From Phycisphaerae bacterium (GTDB lineage Bacteria > Planctomycetota > Phycisphaerae > UBA1845): a stretch of 52,031 bases of DNA. The stretch covers positions 1-52,031 of the forward strand of contig JAGVHG010000138.1 of NCBI GenBank assembly GCA_020056715.1. Direction: 5' to 3'. The notes under the pieces are model-generated. The model saw nothing but the letters and a program-made list of their open reading frames with translations, was not told where the DNA came from and did not search any database. The position numbers and the translations under genes were made by a program. This document shows, piece by piece, positions 8,361-17,000 of the stretch; the stretch's first letter is position 1; each line of letters begins with the position of its first letter.

Positions 8361-10676
8361 CTAGCGTCTCCTCCCCCACCACCACGCGAGGCATTGCTCA
8401 CTCATCAGCACCAAAGCCGCGAAGATGAGCACCGGTCGCCACAACTCAACGCGGGCTTCGTCCGCCGCCTGGGCGACACGCTCCAGGCCTTGTACGTACT
8501 CGAAGGGCAAACCGCCCAGCGCCCGACGAAGCTCTGTCTCCAGAGCCATAGTCAGGTCGCTTTCGCGCGGATCCACATTGACTGCCGACAGCCGAATCGC
8601 TTCGCTGCCGTCGAGGCGGCGCAGAACAAACTGGTAAAGCCCGGCCATTTCGGTGTGTTCCCATTGAATCGTGAGTCCGCGACCATCCGCGGAGGGCGAC
8701 GCCGTCACGCTCGCCTCCGGCTCGTTGGGGTAGGCCGGGCTGCGGACGAGAGCATCCGCGCCGAAGAGCGCCGGATCGACAGGCAATTCCAGCGGCGCTC
8801 CCACCCACTGCTCCGCGTCTCCTTCGGCGCGACGGGCGGTGTGACGGATGAGTTCCGTAATGACCGGCAAGTACGTCGGATGATCGGGCCACTGGTTCCA
8901 CTCCTTGTCCGCCGAAGTAGTGACCAGCAGCACCCGTCCCCGACCGAAGGCCCGTTCAAGGATCGCGGGGTGCTCATCAGGCGTATCAAATCGGGCAATC
9001 ACGCGGACCGGTTGCGCCGCCGGCGCAGACTCGATCTTCTTGTTCGAGGCGCCCTGCGCCGCATCGGCGGGTGTTTCCAGCGGTTTGCAGGAAAAGAACT
9101 CGAAGAACGGAATCTGCGAAATGCCCAGCGGATCGTCTTCGCGGCCCACGGCACGCAACGCGGGATGCAGCCGGTCCGTTATGACCAGATGGGCCGGGTC
9201 CGCCGGACGAACGAGTTCGCCGAGTTCCGCGGGCAGAAGACCCTCACCCCCGCGAAAGAGCGTTGAGTTGTAGAGATCGGCGTCGATTTGATCGCCGAGG
9301 AAGAAGACCACTCCTCCCCCTTGTCGCACGAAGCGTTCGAGCGATTCGATCGTCGGCTCGCTGATGCGATAGACATTCGCCAACACGACCACATGAAACC
9401 CGGCGAGGTTGGCGTCGGCGAGGCCCGGCTCGTCTGCGACGACAACCTCATGCCCGCTGAATACTTCGCCCTCGGGCCGCAGGGCCGTCGTGAGCAGGGC
9501 GACTTCGTCGTCGTACTCGTCAGCCGACGGCTCGCCATTGACCAGGAGGATACGCACGGCGCTGACGACTTCGGAAGCGACATAGCGCACGTTATCGAGA
9601 GGCAGGGCGTCGCGAGGAATCTCGACGCGCACCGATTCGTCTCCGGCACGCGGAAAATCGACTTCCAAATCGACCACGGCGCTTTGGTGCTCGGCGAGCG
9701 ACTGGATGGTCTTGGGGGACTGCGACTTGTTGCCTACGCTCGTTTGCAGTTCAAGATTTTCGACGGTCCGGCTTGAAAAGTTGGTGACGCTCGCGCGTAC
9801 CATGCCCGTGGTCCCGGCGACCAACTGTCCGCCTTGCAGGGTCAGATCGGTGACCGCGGTGTTGGCCGCGTCGGTCTCTCCGACGTTCAACAGAACCAAT
9901 CGCAGACCACGTTGCTTGGAGGCCCAATCCGCGAGGGACGCGGCCACGCCCGCTTCACTGCTGCGAGATTCCAAACTCGCAGCAGCGTCTGATGCGCCTT
10001 CGCGCCGCACCCAATCCGTGCGTTGGAAATCGCTGATGAGATATACCGCTACGTTGACCACCCCCGGATCGCGTTGCAGGGCCTCGACCACGCCCTCGAA
10101 TACCGCGGATAGGTCGATGGATCGTTGGGACGGGCTTAGGGCCTCAAGGCGAGCAAGTAACTCCTCCGCGCCTTCGCTATCCAGCGACGCGCCGGACTCG
10201 ACCGGCTTGGAGGGATCGGACATCCGCAGCACTGTCACCGTATCGTCGGGCGTATCTTTTCGGATGGAGTCGATCAGGCGTCGAACGGCCGACTTGGCCC
10301 GCTCAAAGGGCGTCGCACCGGGCGACTGGTAGCCCATGCTGAAGGAATCATCGAGGACAAAGATGCGTTCGGTTCGCCGCGACCCGCCCCACGCCGAGGC
10401 CAGACCGGACGGGGTCATGAACGGCCGCGCGACCATCAAACCCAGAAGGGCGACCGCCAGACACCGCAGGGCGAGGAGTATCCATTCTTCCATTCGGATG
10501 CGCCGCCGATTGCGGCGTTCGGCGTCGATAAGGAAGTCCATCGCCGCCCAGCGGATGCGTTTGAACCGCCGCCGTGCGAGCAGATGGATCAGGATCGGCG
10601 CAGCGATAGCTCCCGCCCCGACCCACGCTAGGGCGGGAGTGACAAAGGCGGCGAGCATCGAATGTTGTAGAGGCAT
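8361..10676 (-). CDS. BatA-type VWA-domain membrane protein
   Basis: A 771-aa protein. The N terminus is a BatA-like membrane domain: TM about 14-34, the typical HLLARRRFKRIRWAAMDFL segment, TM about 65-84. A VWA domain follows with MIDAS D109-x-S111-x-S113. Residues about 370-470 resemble a glutamine-amidotransferase-like fold (VRILLVNGEPSADEYDDE ... GFHVVVLANVY ... GGGVVFFLGDQ), and a C-terminal TM (VLIFAALVLMSEQCLAWW) closes the protein. In BatA/aerotolerance-type operons such proteins sit in the membrane and work with MoxR and DUF58 partners. It starts 134 nt after the DUF58 stop, the gap being filled with AATCG-rich repeats. A palindrome related to the GGTGCGAGA family (9958-9985) is read in frame as AASLESRSS. 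Confidence 0.85.
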   Translation of the reverse strand: MPLQHSMLAAFVTPALAWVGAGAIAAPILIHLLARRRFKRIRWAAMDFLIDAERRNRRRIRMEEWILLALRCLAVALLGLMVARPFMTPSGLASAWGGSRRTERIFVLDDSFSMGYQSPGATPFERAKSAVRRLIDSIRKDTPDDTVTVLRMSDPSKPVESGASLDSEGAEELLARLEALSPSQRSIDLSAVFEGVVEALQRDPGVVNVAVYLISDFQRTDWVRREGASDAAASLESRSSEAGVAASLADWASKQRGLRLVLLNVGETDAANTAVTDLTLQGGQLVAGTTGMVRASVTNFSSRTVENLELQTSVGNKSQSPKTIQSLAEHQSAVVDLEVDFPRAGDESVRVEIPRDALPLDNVRYVASEVVSAVRILLVNGEPSADEYDDEVALLTTALRPEGEVFSGHEVVVADEPGLADANLAGFHVVVLANVYRISEPTIESLERFVRQGGGVVFFLGDQIDADLYNSTLFRGGEGLLPAELGELVRPADPAHLVITDRLHPALRAVGREDDPLGISQIPFFEFFSCKPLETPADAAQGASNKKIESAPAAQPVRVIARFDTPDEHPAILERAFGRGRVLLVTTSADKEWNQWPDHPTYLPVITELIRHTARRAEGDAEQWVGAPLELPVDPALFGADALVRSPAYPNEPEASVTASPSADGRGLTIQWEHTEMAGLYQFVLRRLDGSEAIRLSAVNVDPRESDLTMALETELRRALGGLPFEYVQGLERVAQAADEARVELWRPVLIFAALVLMSEQCLAWWWGRRR
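9958..9985. repeat. CTGCTGCGAG palindrome inside the BatA-type gene
   Basis: Perfect 10-bp arms CTGCTGCGAG (9958-9967) and CTCGCAGCAG (9976-9985) around ATTCCAAA. The core resembles the GGTGCGAGATT family, but it is read in a different frame (ASLESRSS). Confidence 0.72.
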
Positions 10677-10703
10677 GCTCTTCCCTTATCTGCGTCGTCC
10701 CAC

Positions 10704-10810
10704 GAATTGTCGATTTGCGATTTGCGATTGTCGATTGAATAAAGGCAGACGGCAGAACGAGGTCGTTCCATTCCAGTAATCGAAAATCGAAAATCGAAAA
10801 TCGAAAATCA
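10704..10810. repeat. AATCG-iterated repeats between DUF58 and BatA-type genes
   Basis: A left block of GATTTGC/GATTGTC units (10704-10740) and a right block with four consecutive AATCGAA-type units (10778-10810) are roughly inverted relative to each other. They flank a 37-nt unrelated stretch. They fill the only sizeable gap among the genes from MoxR to the 365-aa protein, so they could form an RNA hairpin that uncouples the two halves. Confidence 0.65.
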
Positions 10811-11731
10811 TCATGCTTTCGCCCGCTGTCGGTGCATTCGCGTGGCGAGAAACGTCGTCAAGGCCACGTCCAGTGAGTCGGCAGTGCTGATCAGGGCGTA
10901 GTCAATCTTCTGATCCAGGCATGCACGCCGCATTCTTCCCAGAAACACTTCCAAGGCTGCCAAATAGCTGCTGCGCAGCGATTGCGGGTCAGTCAAGATT
11001 TCTTGATTCAATTCTTCCATTCCCTCGAACAGCGTGCGGTCAGAGAAGGGGAACTGCAACTCATCATGGTCGAGTACGTGCAATACGAGCACATCATGCC
11101 GTCCATATCGAAAGCGCTGCAGACCACGGATGATGTCGTCCACATTGGTGAGCAGGTCCGAAAGAATAACCACCATGCCGCGCCTGGGAATACGCCCGGC
11201 CAGTTGGTGAAACAGGATTTTCAGGTCCGTTTTATTTTGCGGAGCACTCGCAACGACTGCGTTGGTGAAATCCACGAGTGCGCCGCGATTGGACGACACC
11301 GGAAGCTGCCGACGGATTTGACTGTCGAAGAGCGTTAGCCCCACGCCGTCCTGTTGGTAGATCAGCAAATGGGCCAATGACGCCGCGAGCGTTGATGCGT
11401 AGTCCCATTTCGTCATCCGCCCCGTACCGGGATGCTCCGGATAGGCCATCGACCCGGAACAGTCGAGCAATAGGTGTACGCGCATGTTGGTTTCTTCTTC
11501 GTACTCCTTGATGAAGAAGCGGTCGGCCTTGGCGTACACTCGCCAGTCGATGTGGCGAATGTCGTCGCCGGGCACGTAGGGGCGGTGGTTGGCGAACTCC
11601 ACGCTGTAGCCCTTGTAGGGGCTTTTGTGCATACCGCTCACAAACCCCTCGACCACGTGGCGAGCGCGCAGCTCCAGCCGCGAAATCTTGCTCAGCACTT
11701 CAGGATGAAAGTACTTTGCGAATTCGCTCAT
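10811..11731 (-). CDS. DUF58-domain protein
   Basis: A 306-aa protein that carries the DUF58 signature ([21 protein letters not shown], then [19 protein letters not shown]) followed by a VWA-like fold with D90-x-S92-x-S94 (LLLDCSGSM) and VVILSD. No membrane helix is seen, so it is probably cytoplasmic. DUF58 proteins are near-constant partners of MoxR ATPases. The ATG lies inside the last 32 nt of the MoxR gene, which implies translational coupling and matched synthesis. Its usual family role is poorly defined; an adaptor between MoxR and the membrane VWA proteins is inferred. Confidence 0.9.
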   Translation of the reverse strand: MSEFAKYFHPEVLSKISRLELRARHVVEGFVSGMHKSPYKGYSVEFANHRPYVPGDDIRHIDWRVYAKADRFFIKEYEEETNMRVHLLLDCSGSMAYPEHPGTGRMTKWDYASTLAASLAHLLIYQQDGVGLTLFDSQIRRQLPVSSNRGALVDFTNAVVASAPQNKTDLKILFHQLAGRIPRRGMVVILSDLLTNVDDIIRGLQRFRYGRHDVLVLHVLDHDELQFPFSDRTLFEGMEELNQEILTDPQSLRSSYLAALEVFLGRMRRACLDQKIDYALISTADSLDVALTTFLATRMHRQRAKA

Positions 11732-12776
11732 CGTTGTCCAGGGGTGTGGAGTAGGGTTTGATGCTGTTCAACAGGTCGTCGATCATCCGGTCGGGGGTAT
11801 ACCCCTCCGCCTCGGCGGAGAAGTTGGTGACGAGACGATGGCGCAGCACCGGATGGGCCAAAGCTCGGATGTCATCGGTGGATACATGATTGCGTCCGTT
11901 GAGCGCCGCTCGCGCCTTCCCACCCAGGATCAAGGCCTGCACCGCTCGAGGCCCGGCGCCCCATGTGATCATCTTTTTCGCAATGGCCGGCGCTTGCGTC
12001 TCGTCGGGGCGCGTGGCTCGAACCAGGTCGAGGGCGTGTCGAATAACATCCGGCGCCACCGGCACCCGCCGCACCAATCGCTGGAAGCGGAGAATATCCG
12101 CCCCCGACAAGATGGCCTGGATCGGCGGATCGGACTGACCCGTCGTTCGGTCCGCCACCGCGTATTCGTCATCATACGACGGGTACCCGATGAAGACCTT
12201 GAACAGGAACCGGTCCTGTTGGGCCTCGGGCAATGGATACGTCCCTTCCTGTTCGATGGGGTTCTGCGTCGCCAGGATGAAGAAGGGCGGGGCCAGCTCG
12301 TGACGCTCGCCACCGGCGCTGACTTGCCGCTCCTGCATCGCCTCCAGCAGCGCCGCCTGCGTCTTGGGCGGGGTACGGTTGATCTCATCGGCCAGGATTA
12401 CGTTGGCGAAGATCGGGCCGCGAAGGAACTTGAAGGCCCGCGTCCCCGTCGCCCGGTCTTCCTGAATCACCTCCGTGCCGGTGATGTCCGAGGGCATCAG
12501 ATCAGGCGTGAACTGAATACGCTTAAACGATAGAGTCAGACATCGGGCGAGGGTGGAAATCGTCAACGTCTTCGCTAATCCAGGAACACCCTCGAGGATG
12601 CAGTGCCCGCCGGCGAAGAGGGCGATCAATAGTTGTTCGAGCACCTCGTGTTGGCCAACGATCACCTTGGCAAGCTCCGTGCGGATGCTTGCGTAGGCCG
12701 ATCGAAGCTGCTCGATCGTTTCTCGATCATCCTCCCCCGCGACCGCCGGTCCCGGCGTCCAATCCTTATCTTTCAT
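11700..12776 (-). CDS. MoxR-family AAA+ ATPase
   Basis: A 358-aa protein from the chosen start. Walker A GVPGLAKT is at about residues 63-70 and Walker [25 protein letters not shown] follows, then sensor-1 [21 protein letters not shown] and the MoxR lid domain. MoxR ATPases remodel or mature protein complexes, often with VWA partners. The ATG at 12774-12776 is chosen for GGAG six nt upstream. An ATG at 12797 (GAAGGA upstream) and a TTG at 12818 are in-frame alternatives. It heads the compact group MoxR, DUF58, two VWA proteins, DUF4175-like, coiled coil and TPR-like. It lies about 120 nt after the prenyltransferase-repeat gene, with a palindromic repeat in the gap. Confidence 0.93.
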   Translation of the reverse strand: MKDKDWTPGPAVAGEDDRETIEQLRSAYASIRTELAKVIVGQHEVLEQLLIALFAGGHCILEGVPGLAKTLTISTLARCLTLSFKRIQFTPDLMPSDITGTEVIQEDRATGTRAFKFLRGPIFANVILADEINRTPPKTQAALLEAMQERQVSAGGERHELAPPFFILATQNPIEQEGTYPLPEAQQDRFLFKVFIGYPSYDDEYAVADRTTGQSDPPIQAILSGADILRFQRLVRRVPVAPDVIRHALDLVRATRPDETQAPAIAKKMITWGAGPRAVQALILGGKARAALNGRNHVSTDDIRALAHPVLRHRLVTNFSAEAEGYTPDRMIDDLLNSIKPYSTPLDNDERIRKVLSS

Positions 12777-12844
12777 GGTCGACTCCAAACGGATCATTCC
12801 TTTCGTTTCCTTCAACAATCGATCCCATGCCGCCTAACGGTCAT

Positions 12845-12873
12845 CCCCCACCTCTAAAGAGGTGGGCCACCCC
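12845..12873. repeat. CCACCTC/GAGGTGG palindromic element upstream of MoxR
   Basis: CCCCCACCTCT-AAA-GAGGTGGG then CCACCCC. Second copy of the element found inside the DUF4175-like gene at 4687-4717; the stem differs by a compensated C-G to T-A change. Here it is intergenic and could fold in the transcript. Confidence 0.75.
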
Positions 12874-12898
12874 CCCGACTTCTACGCTTTACCGTCCC

Positions 12899-14023
12899 CT
12901 ATCGCTGCATAATCGGGAGTTGATTATACGGGAGTTGGAGGATGATGAGAGCGACGGCCGTTCCGTAAATATCGCCCACCCCGTCTCCGAACCACGCCCC
13001 GTCGGGTTGTTGGATGGACAACATGTAATTGCGCCGGAGAGGAAAGTATTCCTCCCAATACGGATCGGAAGAGATATACAGCGCCTGAGAGAGGTAAAGA
13101 TGGGCGTAGAAGTCGTGCCCACCAGCGGTTCCCGTGGGACGGATCCGGTCCTTGGAGAATTCCAGCGCCTTTTTTGCACGGGGGTTGTCGTATTCGCCCG
13201 CGTTGTACCAACAACACACGGCGGCCGCCGTGATCGGGGGCCGCGACTCGCCGCCCTGTTGCCGAAGCGAATAGCGGATGCCGCCATCGCTGTTCTGCGA
13301 GGTCACAAGGTAGTTCATCGCGTCATCGATGACATCCTTGGGTACGGTGACGCCTGCATTGCGACAAGAGCGCAACGCCTGGACCTGGGTGATCGTAACC
13401 GAACCTTCATCGCCGTTGGCGGTGGGTGTGTAAATCCACCCTCCCGCGTCGCTCTGCGCCCGCGCCGTAAGTTGGACGGCCCGCTCCAGCACTTCGTGAA
13501 TCTGCTGGGCCCGAGTCGCGTCCTCGGTCATGCCGTACAATTGACTTAAGAACAGCAGCGAGAACCCGTGGGCGTACATGGGTCTGGAATCCTCATCGCC
13601 GCGGGCGATCAAGCCCGTCTGCGACGCCGAGCGCATGATATAGTTGGCGGCCCGATCGACCTGCGGCGCGTAGCGGCCTTGCGTCGTCGTATTGCCGTCC
13701 ATCAGCAGCGCCAAGCCCGCAAGCGCTGTCATGGCCACTGGATATTCGCCGTAAGCGCCTTTGTTGGACCACGAGCCTTGTCGATCTTGATTTCGGACGA
13801 GGTAGGCCAGCCCGCGCTCGATGGCCTGATGCGCCTCCGGGGTAATGCCTTTGGGCAAGCGAAGCGCTTTGGGCGTCTCCGTAGCGACCGGTGACGTCTC
13901 CGCCGCTGGTGCTTGCCCCATCACGACAGCAGCAAGGCCCGTAAGCCTTGGGGCGATGGATGGTCCAGCGAATACGAAGAGCGAAAGCGCCAGCCCGGCG
14001 TAACGTCCGTTAAAGTTGACCAT
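12899..14023 (-). CDS. Exported prenyltransferase/squalene-cyclase-repeat protein
   Basis: A 374-aa protein with an N-terminal hydrophobic segment (LALSLFVFAGPSIA) consistent with export. From about residue 60 it has repeated alpha-alpha barrel motifs of the prenyltransferase/squalene oxidase type (GLAYLVRNQDRQGSW, AMNYLVTSQNSDGGI, YMLSIQQPDGAW). No DXDD cyclase motif is seen, so a binding or structural role is more likely than terpene cyclisation. It begins in the TAATG overlap with the end of the PQQ giant, so the two are translationally coupled. It precedes the MoxR operon in the same direction. A related palindrome (AAGGC...GCCTT, near 13934-13951) is coded within its signal region. Confidence 0.8.
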   Translation of the reverse strand: MVNFNGRYAGLALSLFVFAGPSIAPRLTGLAAVVMGQAPAAETSPVATETPKALRLPKGITPEAHQAIERGLAYLVRNQDRQGSWSNKGAYGEYPVAMTALAGLALLMDGNTTTQGRYAPQVDRAANYIMRSASQTGLIARGDEDSRPMYAHGFSLLFLSQLYGMTEDATRAQQIHEVLERAVQLTARAQSDAGGWIYTPTANGDEGSVTITQVQALRSCRNAGVTVPKDVIDDAMNYLVTSQNSDGGIRYSLRQQGGESRPPITAAAVCCWYNAGEYDNPRAKKALEFSKDRIRPTGTAGGHDFYAHLYLSQALYISSDPYWEEYFPLRRNYMLSIQQPDGAWFGDGVGDIYGTAVALIILQLPYNQLPIMQR

Positions 14024-17000
14024 TAGTGGCTCTTCCCCGTCCCGTCGCGTTCCGCAGTCTTCGCCCGGTACGCATTGACGGTTCGTTGCGTGCCCACGAT
14101 CACGGCGCCCGGGCGCATCACGACGTCCCCGGTGAACCGACCCCCCATGCCGGTCGAAGTCAGATCGGCCCCGAGTCCCAGGTTACGTCCCGTGCGCGCA
14201 TCGATCAACACCAACGCCGTCCGCATCCTGGGCGTGGCGACGCCGGAAGGCGTTACCTCCGCCTGCATCGTCTCCACCAACGCCGGGATCACTCCGTCCT
14301 CAATTCGCAGTCCCGGCGCGCCGGGATCGGAATCAGGTAATGAACTGATGTCCTCGCGTCGCCAGACCTCCTCGCCGGTGGCTACATCGAGGGCCGTCAA
14401 CTGCGCGGACCGGCCAGCCGGCTCGGACTGTTTCTGACCGCGGATCGCGTCAACGCGCAACACCAGCAGCCCATCGAACAATACTCCTCCGGTCACGTCG
14501 TACGCGCCCGAGACCTGTCGCTCCAGGACCGTCTCGCCGTTGTCGGCATCGACGATGCGGACCATGCCCTGGCCCAATCCGATACCGACATAGCCCTCCT
14601 TGGGCTGAAATAGCTGCACGGGGGGCTTGTCCAATTCGACCCGCCAAACCACGTCGCCCAAAGCGTCACCCACGGCGACGACACCCCGCGTCGCTCCGGA
14701 AGATTCCGGGCCGACGATCATCCCCGTCCCGGCGCGCCGGGAGACGAGGCGGAAGATGGGCTGCGAAGGATCCGCCTGCTGAAAGAGGATCCGCTTGACC
14801 AACCGACCATCGGCACGATCGAACAAATGCACTCGCTGGCGAGCGGCATCCGCGGTTATCACCCGATCCGCACCGGCTGGCCGGTCCGCACTCATCCAGA
14901 TCGCGTCCACCGGTTCACCGCGTAGATCACGTTCCCACACCGTCGATCCGTCGATCATGCGCATCAACGTCAACCGTCCCTGCCGCGGCGTGGCCGCAAG
15001 CAGTCCATCGGCCGCCGCCATCGACTGGTCCCGCTTATACATGTCGCCGACCCGCCACGGGGGGGTGTCATGCGGTCTCATCCACAATCGTCGACCGGTG
15101 ACCAACCCCACGGCGAAAAGCCCGTCCGCGCCGTTGAGCACTACGATCTGTCCGTCCGTCACCGCCCGGCGGGCGGGTTCGAGGGGTCCCGGCGCGCCGG
15201 GAGTTACGAGCGTACTTTCCGCGAATTCTTCAGGAAGTCGCAGACGGGTCTGCCACAACAACTCCCCGTCAGCCGAATCCGCCGGTCGACGGATGAGTCG
15301 ATCGGCGAGGCCCTCACTTCCCGCGGAAAGACATTCCAGCACGCCATCCGACCGATATAGCAGGATCCGATCCCGCAAAAGCGGCGACCCTTCCGGCTCG
15401 ACACGAACGATACGACCCAAGTACGATCCTTCCGCCGCGTGATACGCCCACACCGCGTCGTTGCTCAACTCCCTCCGCTCCACGGGGTCGGCCCCCTTGC
15501 CGTTGGGTGATGAGAGGAAGGCATCGCGAACGGCCGAAGGGATTGCGCTGCGGACTTGAGCGACCCACTCCGCAACAAGCGGTCGTGACTGAGCCGCCGC
15601 AGGCGCCGGCGGCGCCGAATACTCTTGCGGGATCGGCTCCGACCCGAAGCGTTTCTCTAATTCCGCTAAACAAGGCATCAACGCGGATATCTGGTCCTGG
15701 GCGGATCGACCGTAAAGTTCGCACAAACCCAAAAACGCCGCGACCGCGCTAGGGTCAAAACGGTTTCGTGCCCCTTCCAACAGAAATTGCTCGGCGCGCT
15801 CGAACCTCAGTTGTCGGCGCTCCCAGTCCGCAAGCTCAAGAAGTGCCCGCCTGGCCACTGACCCCACCGTAGGAAGATAGGCCAACGCCTGAAGTTTGGC
15901 GCGGGCCTTTCGCACTTCCCGCCCGTCCTGTCCGCCGACCGGCGGACCGAAGGCGGACGAGGCCTCAGAGAGTTGCCGATTGATCTCGTCGTCGAGCCGC
16001 GAGGTCTGCTCCGTGTTCAACTTCGCATGAAGCTCCCGCAAGCGCTCCACGATCTGCGTTCGTGCGGTCGTCTCGACGGACTCCCCGCCGTAGACGGGGA
16101 CCATCTGATCGGCCTCGGCGCTTAGCCCGAGTTGAACCAGATTACCGTACGCCTCTGCATACCGGCCGCCGGCGATGTGTTGATCGGCGATGGCCAATCG
16201 GCAGCGAAGTCGGTCCGCACCGGTAAGCGCAACCGCGTCGGCGACTTGAAGCCATTGCAACGCCTCCGCAGATCCGCTCGCGGCCTTTCCCGCCAGTGCG
16301 ATTGCCGTTTCCACGCGCACGCGGGCGAAGGAGTCCATCCGATGCGGGTCTTTGGCGAGGGCTGCGGTCGAAATTTGTTGAAGCACTTCGTCAGCTCGTC
16401 CCGGCTCACCGCGCAGTAGTTCCACCCACGCCAATTGCATCGCCGCCGACGGGTCCGTCGGAAGCGTCTCACGACGGGCCAGCGCCGCCGCATGGGTACG
16501 CTCAAGATCGGGGAACTTGCGCACCGACGACGGATCGACGCTGAACAGCGCCGTGCCCACGCAGAGAAGGTCGCCCAGGGGCGTCTGCGACGGCGGCGTG
16601 GGTTGTACGCCGATGGCGGCCCCGGTCGCGGCATCGAGCGAGAGCAGCCCCTCGGACGTGGGAACAAAAACCAGTTCGCCGGATACCACGCCCCGCCCCG
16701 TCGGGACGGCGATCAGACGCGTCGCCCACACGGGCTTGCCGTCGGCGACGGAAAGACACGAGATGTTCCGTCCCCCGAGCCAAACGCGGGTTGAGTCCGC
16801 TGCGATCACATAGGAGCCGTGTTCCACTGCCGCCGACCACCGAAACTCTCCGCTGCCTGCCGAGAAAGCCAACAACTCGCGGTGATCCGTGGCCGCCAGG
16901 AGGACCAACCCTCCCGCGACAACTGGCGGCGAAGGAAGCCACGCCGTTACCGGCGCGGTACGCGGATCGCGTCGCGGTCGATTGCCGCGTTCATACTGAC

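Noticed and set aside
12899-14023. Terpene or hopanoid cyclase
   Set aside because: The barrel repeats are present but no DXDD catalytic motif is seen and the protein is short and apparently exported.
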